A stretch of DNA of 64,000 nt from positions 310,001-374,000 of the forward strand of contig NW_023501061.1 in NCBI RefSeq assembly GCF_014066305.1, written 5' to 3'. Positions within the stretch are counted from its first letter, which is position 1, and each line of letters begins with the position of its first letter. This DNA comes from Letharia columbiana. Its lineage: Eukaryota > Ascomycota > Lecanoromycetes > Lecanorales > Parmeliaceae. The position numbers and the translations under genes were made by a program. The notes under the pieces were generated by a model, which was given only the letters and a program-made list of their open reading frames with translations, did not search any database and was not told the origin of the DNA. Positions 23,059 through 34,153 of the stretch are shown piece after piece.

Positions 23059-23553
23059 CTAGCATACAGACACTGATAAATGAGCGCTCACAACTTGTAC
23101 TTGTCGATTAGCCGGTAGCGCAGATCTGTCAAGCATCCTCAATCCCATCCCAACACAATACATCAACACAACGACTAGCGTCACCCTTAGCGTCCTCAAA
23201 CCTATTATCTTCCCTAGCATTCTCGGTACTGGGTTCAACAGCCACGAGGGTAGAAAACTCGAGTTGGCATAGCGCTTCACCGCATCCTTCACCGCATCGT
23301 ATGATAACCCGAGTTCTCTTTGAGCCTGCAAGGGCTGAACCTGCAAGAGAACATTTCTGCTCGAAGGCAATAACAGGAATGTACTCTTATCGCTGTTGAC
23401 GAAGGATGGTGAATGGCTCGAGAAAGCACAGCGAAGACTCATGTGCCAGCTGTATGGAAAGCTGATAATGTCCAAGTGATCATCGAGAGATAAATAGACG
23501 CCTGTGAAAGCCACGTTGACACTTACCCTAATGAATGTCTCAAAGAGCACCAC
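23059..23553 (-). CDS. Possible small membrane protein, hypothetical
   Basis: An ORF of 164 aa. The better half is the C-terminal part: AQRELGLSYDAVKDAVKRYA, then a hydrophobic helix (RVTLVVVLMYCVGMGLRML) and a short polar tail. A CTTGCAG acceptor-like site just before AQREL suggests that the true gene may be spliced, with the first exon elsewhere. I do not recognise a family, and the upstream half looks less like coding text. The neighbour on the right is EMC10 on the other strand. Confidence 0.3.
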   Translation of the reverse strand: MVLFETFIRVSVNVAFTGVYLSLDDHLDIISFPYSWHMSLRCAFSSHSPSFVNSDKSTFLLLPSSRNVLLQVQPLQAQRELGLSYDAVKDAVKRYANSSFLPSWLLNPVPRMLGKIIGLRTLRVTLVVVLMYCVGMGLRMLDRSALPANRQVQVVSAHLSVSVC

Positions 23554-23906
23554 GTTCTTATCCTATGAGCTGTCGCCTGAATCCACAAGGTAGATTACTA
23601 GACTCTCGTCACTCAGTCGCTTGTCTGTCTTGCAATTCGCATTGCATTACTCGTCTTCGGCTCTGGCAAACCAATTGATCTCGCGCCATGTACTCCTGGA
23701 CAGGTCTGGAAAATCGGATGCATACACAGCTGCCAGAGTGGAGACAGGATGTAGTAGCTTCTGAGGATGGTGAGGAGGAGGTTCGTCTACCCGTAAACGC
23801 CGAGAGCGCGCTAAGCAGACAAACGGTCGACCATGCACACAAACCGACATCGTCGAACACCCTCTCTTCCTATCTATCCCTCCACCTCCCTTCCAACCGA
23901 CCAACG

Positions 23907-24700
23907 ATGCATTTCCTACCCGCCCTCCTCCTCTCCCTCCTCGCCCTCACCACTACCACCCTCGCCGCCACCACCACCACCACCACCACCACCACCACCA
24001 CCACCACATCCCTCTCCCCACCCCTCCACACCGCAACCCTCCACGCCCTCCCCGTCGCCCCGACCCCCTCCAAACCCCACCCCCTAGCCATCCTCACCTA
24101 CTCACCTCACCACCCGCACCTCTCGACCCTCGAATCATTCACGCCGCCCGCAAACACCTCGGACCCCGACGCCCTCACCAGCGTGCTCCTGTACCTCGAC
24201 GGCCACGTCGGAGGGGAGAGGTACAGAAGCAGCGTCACGGCGACGTACGGTTTCCACGCGCCGTACCGAGGGCGCTTTAGGCTGGTGCTCGATTCGAAGG
24301 GGGAGGCCGTGGGGGCGAGTTGGCATTCTTGTTTGTCGAAGAGCGCGCCGGCGGCGGGGAAGGGGAAGGGGAAGGGGAAGGGCGAGAGTGGGGGGATTGC
24401 GAGGGGGGATTTCGATGTCCTGACTACGAAGCCGGCGCCGAGGGTGGTGTTTGATAAACCGGCGAAGGGGAAGGGGGGAGCTACTGCTGCGGGTGCAGGG
24501 GGGGGGGGGGGGGGAAAGAGGGTGAGGAGGAGGAGGTGGTGGAGAAGACGTTGTTGCAGAAGTGAGTGCTTTCATTTGTTCTTTATCTGCGTTGTCGGTT
24601 TTACCGCGGGGGTTGGATGCTGACACAGATGTGTGACAGGTATTGGTGGGTGCTGCTTGGAGTAGCTGTACTGGCTATGACGGGAGGTGGGGACAAGTGA
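23907..24700 (+). CDS. EMC10: ER membrane protein complex subunit 10, frame broken in a G17 run
   Basis: The start at 23907 gives a signal peptide (MHFLPALLLSLLALTTTTLA), then a Thr tract encoded by a CAC repeat. The lumenal domain follows: TLHALPVAPTPSKPHPLAIL, LLYLDGHVGGERYRSSVTAT and GRFRLVLDSKGEAVGASWHS, then VLTTKPAPRVVFDKP. After a GT..AG intron (24562-24639) the second exon encodes the membrane anchor KYWWVLLGVAVLAMTGGGDK, typical of fungal EMC10. In this sequence the two parts are not in one frame: the run of 17 G at 24498-24514 shifts it. After the run, the frame EEEEVVEKTLLQ leads correctly into the intron. Either the run length is misread or the gene is disrupted. Known role of the complex: insertion of tail-anchored and multi-pass proteins in the ER. 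Confidence 0.82.
24498..24514 (+). repeat. Poly-G run (17 G) inside EMC10
   Basis: Seventeen consecutive G in the region encoding the Gly/Lys-rich linker of EMC10. The two halves of the gene are in different frames on its two sides, so its length decides whether the gene is intact. Confidence 0.95.
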
Positions 24701-24926
24701 CAGTGAAAACTACATCACGTGAAATATTGGGAATTGCTACAATGGTGTTCTATACCCATATCCAGGCCATAGAGTCAGGTTCTTCACTTGGTTCGAGTGA
24801 CAATAGAGCACTTGGCTAGGATAGATGTACGCTTGCGCGTGCCGAATTCGGCTTAAGCTCTATGCAATACTGTCGAGGGTATAGTATGTACAATGAAGAA
24901 TAAAGCCCATAATTCGTACAGTATAT

Positions 24927-27900
24927 TCAGGCATTACTGGCTTGCTCGTCGGTATCGGTATCGATTCTGCTCGCATCACTAGAATGGCTGTCGCTGACAT
25001 TGACGGCAAGGAAGCTCTTCGGTAGTTTCACCCTGCAAAAGAACAATTAGCATGGAGCTGGGTCAAGAGGGACCTGAGCGTCATACGTGTGGAATCTCGC
25101 TCGCAACGTTTCAATGACCTCCTTCCAATCCATATGCGTGGTCAGGCTTCGCCTTGGCGCGCAACCAATCGAATGCTTCGAATCGAGCTGGACGTCTAGT
25201 GGATCGAAGGTATGACAACCAGGAGTAATCGTGATACGGATGCTGTAGGTAAAAGTATCTGCGTCTTTGTCCTCGGACTCGTACAGTTCGAAAGTTATGT
25301 GGGAAAGGTAATCCAATTCTGGAATTGCATTTCTCTCGATCTTCGTCTTGATTCCACCTTCGAGGATGCAATTGACAAGAGTGTAGATATGTGACTCTTT
25401 AGTGAAGTAGACAAATGATTTGGCCTCTTCCGAAGCTTGCACTTCTTCCAGGTCGTTGACGATTTCTTTCAATAAGGGCAGAGACGTCAAGAGACCGATC
25501 TCCAGCTTCTCCTCATCACTGATACCGTACTCTTGGGGACACACAAAGTCAAAGAGCACCTTAGCTAGTTTATAGAGCTCTCGCAGATTCTCGAGTCGAG
25601 CATCCCATTTCGCTTTGCTTTGACCGGTGCCTTTGTATAGCTTGAAGTAAGACTCTCCGGATTCATCCGCTATTTCAGGCTGTGGTGACGGAGGGTTCAT
25701 AACCGACCTTCGGCGTAGGCCCATGCGATGCGCTAGATTGGGATTGGGGGGCTTGTCGGCGGGTGCGTCGACCATCTTCTCGCCTCCGCTACCTTTCCGC
25801 TTATGCTTAAGGATGTTGTGAGAGCTTTTGGAGGTTGGAGGTTCCGAAGTAGCTTCCGTGGGCAACCTCGGTCCTTCTGTGGTTTCTTCATCAGGCATAC
25901 TGGCATCAGGCGTGAAAACCCACTCTAAAAACTGCCGGTTGTGCAAGGCGTCAAACTTCATAGTATCATAGAGCTCGGAAATCTTGCTGGGATCGACCTT
26001 TTCAGAGTCGCAGAATTCAGAGAACAGCTTCTCCCATCGCTCTTTGAAGAGCTCCGGATCTTCTCCGCAGCACCATCTGGATTGTATGCCTGCCACCGCT
26101 TGAGCCTGGGCGAGAGATCCACCAGATCCTGGGACGGGTATGGGTGCGCTGGCTTCTCCAACTTTGGTTAAGGCACTTAATGACGCGGCCGCACCGCCAT
26201 TGAGCTTTTTGAAATTGTATCGCATCACTTTTCGATGGAATACCATGAGTTCTGCAACCTTGCGTACGACAACCGACGGCTCCGGCATGTTGCCAGGCCA
26301 TGCAAATTGGGGCGGCGCCTTGTGACCCTCTCGGAGTAAGAGCTTCAGCTTCTTCTTGACTTTGTCCATGACATCTTTGGCGGCATTCGAGTCATCGAGC
26401 AGGTCTTTGCGGACAGTGATTGACGATTCAGAAACTTCCTTTTTGTTCAGGAAAGACGCCGCCCAGATTTGCGCTATCCAAGTGTTAGCACAGGGGAAGA
26501 TTAGAGGGGCGTTAATGCACACGTACCGCTGGTGCTGACTCTTCTCTCTGAGCTTGTAAATACCCGTACATCGTCCAAAGACTCCTTATTCATCAGCAGG
26601 AGGTCGTTCCTCATGTTCTCGCCCAGGTCCTGCGATTGATAGCGAGCAGAGTGGGTTGGCTCTCCACCCCATTTGACGATGAGTTGCAACTTCTCTATGA
26701 CCAAGTCATTTTCCGCAGCAGAAAATCGTGAAAGTGTCGTTTCCGTCATTGAGTCGCTTCTCGTTGGTGGGCGTGACACAGGTTTTAAGTCGCTTTCTGG
26801 TTCCTCGGTGAGTCCTTCTGCAGCCAGGATAGCCGCAGGATTATCGCTCTCTTCGATCTGGCTGCGGATTCTTGTGATTTCTTTAGGCTTCCTTTTACGA
26901 AACATGGGCTTGATCTGAACCTTTGTCCCAGTCCATGCTCCTTTGCGCGCGAGCGACGTCCTCAGCAAATTCAATTTTTCAGGATCTTCTACACCCTGCT
27001 TCAGAGCAACCTTAACGGCATCTAGGACACTGTTGAGGGCGGCTTCACCCTTCAATAGGACTTCCTCTTGATGGCCTCTGAGCAGCTCAACGAAAGGCTG
27101 AGTATGAAAGGTGAACTTGAATTTCTGCTTTGGTGTGCGATCGGCATGCCGGATTACAGATACCATCCCTTTTAGCTTCCAGGCATGTTTCGAGGATGGC
27201 TCAGGAACAGCTACCGCTGGCTCTTTCTCTGCTAAAGTTGACACCGAAACAGGTGCTACTAGAGGCTGTTCTACCGATACGGCTGGGGATGGAAGCGCAT
27301 CAACATTGCCCGTTGGAGGGTTCGGTAGCACAGGCTTCTGGCCGCGTTCGAAGGTAGGTGGCGACGAAAGTGGCGCTGTAGATGGGGTGAGATCTGGAGA
27401 AGTAGCACCGTGGGTGGACTGGCCAGGGTGATGAAGACCTCTCATCTTAGACATGCTTGGTGACTTAATCAGATTTTTCAGGGCAGAACGGTGTGTCCCC
27501 ACAGTATTTTTCCGGTGGAGTAAGTTTGTCTCCGACTGATTCCTGTCCGCCGGACCTTTCTCAGAGTTATCTTCAGGAATTGGCGTCACCAATGGCGCGA
27601 CGCCCTCACGCTTTTGTTTTTCAGTTATAAACATCTGTTTCAAGATACTCGCACATTTATCGTAATAAGCGTTATTGTCTTTAACGAAGCTCCACCCATT
27701 GACATCAATGACATAGCTTTGATTTCTAACTCGGAGCATATCAAACCCGCAGATTCGTTGACCGAAGCCGTTCGTAATCTTCTTCGCCATTAGTTGTTCC
27801 TCTGGGCTCAGATTGCATATGTAGCGAATCTCCTTTCCATGGGTGTTTCGACGAACAAGGCCATCAACAACGGGAGAGGTTCGCGTTTCAGCATGACAGA

Positions 27901-29969
27901 ACTCTGGTCCAACCGTATAGGCCTTAATATCTTCCGCGTTGTCGACATGTAAAAACTGCTCGTAGATATAGCTGCTGTCCTTCTCCATAACAGCACGCGG
28001 AACGATCAAGTCCTTATCCCATTCCGAGCTTTTGTTACCAATCTTTCGAAATAGCTTTCTGCCACCGCCACCACTTTCGTGTTTTTTGCCAAAGTAGATG
28101 CGAATGTTGTGGTCCTCGCCGCTGATTGGCTTCTCCACAAAGGGCTTCTTCAAAGTTACGCCATCCACAAGTAAGGTATCGCCCTCGTCGATCAGTTCCA
28201 CCTTTTGAGTAGTGGGCATGCCACCACCGGTGCCATCATCAGGACCTTCCAACTTGACACCGCTAAAACCACGGACATGCTCAGCAAGCTGAGTGGACTC
28301 TAATGTTGGTCCACCATCTCTGTTGACCTCGATTCGCTTGGGAGTCGGTACACCCATGCTGTCCAAAATACGCAGACATATTCTGCGATCCCAAAGTATC
28401 TTCTGCATTGGAAGATCATTGATCGAGAATGGCTTGCGAAGCTTGTGATACGCAATAGCCTTGTCTAGCGGAAAACCGTCCGAAAAGAAGGATATTAGAA
28501 AGTCGCTGGAAGATGTCATCAGCTTGGCCGTGTTCTCTAGCTTGAAACATTATGCCTTGCGCATGGTGTAATTGGTCGAGAGGACCATGAGCGAGAAGAC
28601 TACGAAGCTTACCAGACTGGCCAATTCTCCACATCTGACGCATGATATTAGTACATGCAGTGGTGTCTTATTCTGATCCACTTACCTTCATCCAATATGA
28701 CTTTGTCGCCGAAGATGACAACATCGAGTTCTCCATTGCCTTGTAGGCGGGTTAAGATATTCCGGCTCGCCTTGCTTCTTGCCTTGACATCGAGAGCACA
28801 GACGCCGACTCGTCCAATCGGTTCAACTTTGGCTGTCATAGACATGAGTTAGGTCTTTCCGTTGGTGATGTCTTTTGGGGGGGGGGGACGTGGCAGACTT
28901 ACATCGCTCACTGTTACTAGGGCTGGGGGCGCCACTTGCGACGGTGCTACCACTCGGCTGTCTCTGTTGCGTTCGACTTCGGGATCGACGGGGAGCGGGC
29001 GGTCTTGGCAACGGACCTGAGTTCCAAGAGTCAAGATGTTGCTTAGCAGCATTGGGTGCACTAGACGCTGGTTCCTTCAAAGTATTGACAGGCACTACGC
29101 AAAATTGTCAGTCGAGGTTCGACTCAATCGATGCCAGAATGCAGAGATTTCGAACCTTGATGCTGTGGCGGAGAGTTGGCATTTACTGATATAGGGTCTG
29201 TAGCCGTCGTAGCCGAAGCAACAGCTTCTCCTTTGGCTGACCCCAGAGAAGGGGAGATAGGCGTAGGCGTTGGCTGTTCGGAGACCGCACTTTTGATTGA
29301 ACCAGCGGCAGAGCTTGCAGCACTCTGAGGTGCACTAGATAGACCTGCTGCCCCATAGATGGCAGATCCCAAAGAGTACAACGATGAGAAGGACAAGCGG
29401 TCGCCTGGCTTGTTCAGGCCCGAGCTGGGAGGCTTCAGGCTGGAATCTACAAGAACCAACTGACTGTGTGATTCCGAGGCAAGGCCTCCCTGCGAGCCAG
29501 GTAGACTTGTGGTCTTCTCCAGATTTTGTAGCACCGCAGAATCACCCACAAGATTCTCTTCCATTGTACCATCCAATCCTGTCTCACCTTCCCTGGGATC
29601 CATGGCGCTGGACAAATTTGTAGGACGACGATAGCTTGCAGGTCTGTATATTGAAGAAGGCTTTGTTGCGGGCGGGGGCATAGAGATGCTTGCTCTGCCT
29701 ATACTACCCCCAATTGTACCGGCATCCGCAAATCGGCTCTTCCGATTTGGTGCGGCGGCATTGTTGGGCGCGGAGAGAAGTGAATGTGAAGGGACACGTC
29801 CCGTAGATGCCAGCGAAGGTGGTGGTTTAGAGGAGTTGGCTGGAGAAGGAGAAGCAGGAGCAAGTTTGTCTATAATTTTCTCATGTGGATCACCATCCAG
29901 AGATCCGGTAACGGAGATGTGATTGGAATCAACACTTCCCCTGCTGGTGGTTCGCGATAAGGAAGCCAT
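24927..29969 (-). CDS. VIP1: Inositol hexakisphosphate / diphosphoinositol-pentakisphosphate kinase (Vip1/Asp1/PPIP5K)
   Basis: Seven exons on the minus strand: 29969-29156, 29094-28903, 28832-28686, 28634-28613 (only 22 nt), 28505-26527, 26473-25087 and 25032-24927, giving 1548 aa; all introns are GT..AG and in phase. Residues 1-335 are Ser/Pro-rich and probably disordered. The ATP-grasp kinase domain starts near residue 340 ([14 protein letters not shown]) and includes [35 protein letters not shown] and [13 protein letters not shown]. The histidine-acid-phosphatase-like domain has [12 protein letters not shown] near residue 840 and [14 protein letters not shown]. Known role: makes and degrades 1-InsP7/InsP8 for phosphate, polarity and cell-shape signalling. 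The 22-nt exon is needed to link the two parts of the kinase domain; the last exon supplies an acidic tail. Confidence 0.95.
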
Positions 29970-30295
29970 TAATATTGCTCAAAACCCTGACAGACGCAGC
30001 CAGTGCAGAGAAATGGTCAGGGCCCTGCATGGATGGAGCGGATGTCGAGAAAGTTTATTGAAGCAAAGTGAAGAGATCAACCAATTATTACATCCAATTA
30101 ATTGCTTGGTCCTCAGTATGCACGTGGACCGAGTAGGCTCAGGAGAGCTCAGAGCTCAGATTTCACGTTTTTCGATATTCGGATTACTTCGCTTGAAGGT
30201 CGTCTTCAATGATCTCTCATCTTCAAAAAGTGGGGTGTCGCGCGGGAACGATTACGGCAACCCATACTAACCGAGGGGTCAATTAGCGTGTACGG
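29970..30295. other. Upstream region of VIP1
   Basis: About 325 nt with the VIP1 promoter. A plus-strand ORF across it (29923-30270) looks like chance. The inverted-repeat element begins at its right edge. Confidence 0.5.
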
Positions 30296-30995
30296 TGTGC
30301 ACAAAACGTTGGAATTTTTGGCGCTAAGAAAATCGCACAAATGTCTATTAAACTATCTTTAAACCTTTATAGAGATAGATATATATATTTAAATAATATA
30401 GTCTTTATATTAAAGAAACTTTATTTTATTTATACTATAAATAATTTTAAATAGAAGCTCTTAAATAGCGTTAAATCTTAATTATTAATACTTTATTAAA
30501 CTCTAGAAAGATTAAAAGAGATCTAAAACTTTAAAACTTAAATTTAACTGTAAATTATAGAGTAGATAAAACTACGTACTTTTAATATAGAAATTTACTC
30601 TTAAAATATATAATAATAGCTCTATAAGAGCTAAAAGATAGTTGACAGCTACAGAGGTCTGCACCGAAAGTCCTGCACACGCACTAGTGCAGCCCTAACC
30701 CTACTTTCGGAAAGCGGCCCTGTAGAGGGGAAGTCTAGAAATATCTTCTCACAGCGCATGGATGGGACTTTAGGTACTTCTTTTGGCTTGATAGGGGCAT
30801 TAAGCCCCGAAACCTGGCTAGGGCTAGGTGCGATTCCGAAGAACTTCAGACGTATTGTCCAGGTAGCCCTTTAGGTGGGGCGTTATCCGAAGTCTGAGCG
30901 CAAGAGTCTTGGCGGGTGCAGGACTTTCGGTGCAGACCTCTGTATAGTGTATATACGATTCTTGCAGCACCAAGAACTCCAACGTTTTGTGCACA
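30296..30995. mobile_element. Outer inverted-repeat element with an AT-rich left half
   Basis: The ends 30296-30325 and 30966-30995 are inverted copies matching at 27 of 30 positions, both carrying TGTGCACAAAACGTTGGA. The three mismatches are all transitions, as expected after RIP. TA lies just outside each end (30291-30292 and 30999-31000), compatible with a TA-inserting (Tc1/mariner-like) element, but this is weak. The left half (about 30330-30650) is almost pure A/T; the right half is the separate nested element. No coding sequence is left. It is about 700 bp including the insert. Confidence 0.6.
30652..30942. mobile_element. Nested TA-flanked MITE with perfect 27-bp inverted repeats
   Basis: The left end (30652-30678) and the right end (30916-30942) are perfect inverted repeats, beginning CAGAGGTCTGCACCG on both strands. 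TA dinucleotides flank both sides (30650-30651 and 30943-30944), the target-site duplication of Tc1/mariner/pogo elements. The 291-bp interior has normal base composition and no meaningful ORF. The AT-rich DNA around it makes this a later insertion than the mutation of its host element, or one too short to be hit by RIP. Confidence 0.8.
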
Positions 30996-31379
30996 GGCTA
31001 AAACCTCACGCTTTCGAATTTTTGAAAAATCGCAAAACCATTTTTCATAGCCACCTCTCAATTCATTTATTCAATCCACCAAAACGTATACGATGGCTCT
31101 ATAGAGTATTAAGGTCTGTATCAAAAGTCCATACAGAGCCGGAGACGAGCGATGGGAGTTATCTCTATTCTTGCGCTCTCATGGTAGATGGGGAGGAACC
31201 AGAACTGCCCGATATGGATTTCTACGTGGGCCGTGACCAGACACAAAAGAGGCTTCGAAGCTTCGGAATGCTCTTGCAAAATGCGCAATCATATCACATC
31301 GATGGGGCGACCACGGACTCAGCTCCCAGCAGTACGAGGAACTAATGAAGAATCCAAGTTATGAGGACCAATTTGATAA
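30996..31379. other. Region between the inverted-repeat elements and the HET relic
   Basis: A plus-strand frame (about 31080-31345) encodes polar text (DGEEPELPDMDFYVG) which may be the N-terminal part of the HET-domain relic that follows, but I could not confirm it. Confidence 0.3.
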
Positions 31380-32531
31380 TCCCGGAAATACCCCTGTCTG
31401 GAATGAAGCCGAATCTGAAGGGTTCATAAAAACAGCACGAGCTCGCTTGAAGGCCCAACGTCAAGGACCATCGCAACCCTAAATGAACTTAGGATATATC
31501 TGGGTGAACACGTGTTGCATCAACAAATAAGATCCGAAGGAACTGGGCAAGGCAATCACGTCAATGTTCGGTTGGTACAGTTCTGCAAAGGTGTGCTATG
31601 CCTATCTTCCTAATGTATCAGCTATACAAGATGGGTTCCAAGAGCTAGAAACAGACGAGGAGACGGAAGAGTTATAAAGGCGAGGGTAGGATGCTTTGAA
31701 TGCAGTGATTAATACACACGGGGCTAGACGTTGCAAGAACTTCTCGCTCCAACATCGATATACTTTGATTGTTACTAGCGGTTTTTGGGAACCAAATAAA
31801 CGTTGTCCGCTCAGATTCAGAGGGTAACCAATATCGAACCCCATTATCTCAATGCAGACATTTCCCAGGCTTGCATAGCCGTCAAGATGAGCTGGCTAGC
31901 CCGAAGACAAACTTCAGAAATAGAAGACATGGCGTATTGTATGTGTGGTATATTTGGAATCAACACCTACATCCGCTACGGCGTGGGAGAAAGAGCCTTT
32001 CTCCGGCTCGGGGAGGAGCTGATTATGCAGAAACCTCCGGATGGATCTCTTTTCGCATGCCAAAGTCCGAGAACTATATCCTGTGGTCTTTTGGCGCCCT
32101 GGCCAACATGTTACCTCGGATCGGAAAATTTGGCAATTGACCCATAGAAGTACGCGCCACGAAAAGGGCTTAAAGGGTTTAAGGTAGCTGGTGGGGGCAT
32201 CGAATGCCAAGCCCCGAATAATTTACCAGAGAACGGGAATGCCGCTGTATAGATGGCACTCACAGCTGCGTTGCGGAATAATTACAGTCTGAAGCTTGAC
32301 TGTTGGGAGGTTGAAGTCGGCAACCGCAACACCGTCACGATACGCTTGCACAAGGACAAGAAAGGTAACTGGAAAAGGATTGATTGTGAAAAATGGAGCC
32401 ATAATTGGAGGCCGAGGACTAGTCGGAGCATACTTGGGCCCAAGACCCGGCCGATGGAAATACTTCAGCATGTCCCAGGAGAAGAAGATTGGGGACGTAT
32501 TCTAGCTGAAGAATCAAGCGAACGGGACTAA
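31380..32531 (+). pseudogene. HET-domain (heterokaryon incompatibility) protein relic with several stops
   Basis: The plus strand reads YIWVNTCCINK, stop, then ITSMFGWYSSAKVCYAYL, then TRG, stop, TLQELLAPTSIYFDCY, stop, and QIQRVTNIEP, MSWLARRQTSEIEDMAYC and MCGIFGIN. This is the order of the HET domain: WVDTCCI; INSMYRWY..A..CYVYL; TRGWTLQELLAP; MSWAS.R.T.R.ED.AYCLLGIF. At least four in-frame stops and some frame changes break it. Several fit C-to-T changes at CpA: TGG to TAG in TRGWTLQ (complement strand) and CAA to TAA before TLSAQI. A C-terminal piece (NTVTIRLHKDKKGNWKRIDC) continues to 32531. HET proteins trigger cell death on fusion of unlike individuals; this copy cannot be functional as read. 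Confidence 0.8.
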
Positions 32532-32861
32532 GAACTTCGGCCTCGAAAACTTCATACAGCGTTGTTGGTGGATGGTAAGTAAACGCTCCCACACCGTTCT
32601 GAAATCAAGTTGCTTGATGTGGTTGAGGAGTAGCTATACACACAGTGTCATGGACAGAGAGATCATGCAGCAATGGAAAAACAAAAAGCAGAAGACAAAA
32701 GATTTGAAATTGACATGAAGAAAACTCGATAGGAGGCATTCAACCATTGAAAAGAAGAGTTCTGGCTCGACACAACTGTCTTTTTGGGGGGGTTTTCAAG
32801 AAATAAGTATATTTATACTTTCGTGCTCCCAGTCTTGATAACAAGAAAGTAAGGTTTCTAA
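32532..32861. other. Intergenic region between the HET relic and the amidohydrolase
   Basis: About 330 nt with a run of seven G at 32787-32793 and A/T-rich flanks. No gene seen. Confidence 0.4.
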
Positions 32862-34153
32862 TTATACCTGTACTTGAAGCACCGATTGAGCGTTCATGTA
32901 AGCAATGCCTTGGAACTGCTCCTCCGTGACAAGCCCGCTGCGTCTGACCTTCTCCATAAACTCCAAACCCTGCGTGTTATTGCTGTAGGGCCAATCCACG
33001 CTGTACAGAATTCGATCGACCGGCATTTGACGCAACAGGCACGCGAACGGCGCGAGGGAGAACATGCCGCTCGTGGTAATCCAGATGTTGCTGTTCCAGA
33101 CAGAGCGGAGGTCGCGCTGCCTCGCCGGCCAACCGCGTTTCGTCTCACCGATGTCGATGACGCGGTCGAGCTGGAAGGTGAGCATTTCTCCCATGTGCCC
33201 AATGATGATCTTGATGCGCGGGAATTCGTCGAAGAAGCCACTGTTGAACAGGCGCAGAATGTGAAAGCCGACCTCTTGATCTAAGAAGCTTGAGAGTCAG
33301 CATTGTACTTCGAAGCAGGAAGATTGTATTTAAGGCAAGTAAAGCTGATTGATCGCCAGTGAGGGTAGGTTCGATGCTTCTGAAAGTTATCTTGCCACCC
33401 GATGAGCGTAAATGGAGAACACCTCAACCGAAAAGACACTTACGCCAATCCCAGCCTGAGAGACCAAGAGAAGAAGCGATTGACTGTGGGTAATTGCCTT
33501 GGAATCTCGACGCCCACTCTTTAGCTGGATTGGCGGGATGGAGGTAGATTGGAACGTTGAGTTCCTGGGCCCGCGCAAAAAAAGGCCAGTAGGTGGCATT
33601 GTCATAGAATTTACCTTGGTCGTGATTATTAATAAGGGCGCCGACAAAACGGAGCTTCTTGACACTACGGGTTAGTTCGTCGGCCGCGGCTGCTGGGTCA
33701 GAGATGGGGATTGTCGCCCAGCCACCGAAGCGGGAAGGATGCTTGTTGATTGCTGCAGCTAGGACATTGTTCGCATCTTGGCTTTGGGAAAGGTTAACGG
33801 TAGCAGCACCGATGGAGAGGAACCTGGTGCGCATGTTGGGGTTAGCATGGAATCTTTTGGAGTGGAAGGTGAAATGTCAAAGAGTCCGAAAAACATATTT
33901 GGTGCTAAAACCAATATGCTCACTGCTTAGTAACTCGGCCCTGGTCCATTTCCTCAAGCCGCAGGCCGTCCAGGTCTAGCAGCTTCTGAACGATCCATGG
34001 CGGTGTGGCGGTATTCTGCACGGCGATTTCTGCTATTGTGAAATGCTCCTCCAGAGCGATGAATGGTGGCAGCGGAGGGTATTGGGGAAGCACTGCCCCA
34101 GTACATGCTTTTAAGAAAGTGAACACCAAAGGTAAAACAGCAAAAACAATCAT
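32862..34153 (-). CDS. Amidohydrolase family 2 protein (decarboxylase-like), secreted
   Basis: Three exons: 34153-33924, 33823-33444 and 33280-32862, with introns 33923-33824 and 33443-33281 (163 nt, the longest here apart from that of the membrane-protein gene at 44.4-45.26 kb), giving 342 aa. The mature part starts with FIALEEHF (residues 31-38), the metal-binding region of the ACMSD / 2,3-dihydroxybenzoate decarboxylase group. Further motifs are PIYLHPANP, GWDWHQEVGFHILRLFNSGFF across the second splice, FPRIKIIIGHMGEML, and RILYSVDWPYSNN with the catalytic Asp. Known activity in the family: metal-dependent, non-oxidative decarboxylation of aromatic acids, or hydrolysis. Unusual here is a clear signal peptide (MIVFAVLPLVFTFLKACTGA), implying secretion or the vacuole. 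The substrate is unknown, and it has no pathway partner nearby. Confidence 0.87.

Noticed and set aside
24135..24626. Pro-rich minus-strand ORF across EMC10
   Set aside because: It is an artefact of the GC-rich coding strand and the G run; the plus strand has signal peptide, family motifs and splice sites.
30846..31061. 71-aa ORF crossing the end of the nested element
   Set aside because: It spans both elements' ends and the flank, which is not compatible with a gene of either; no family match.
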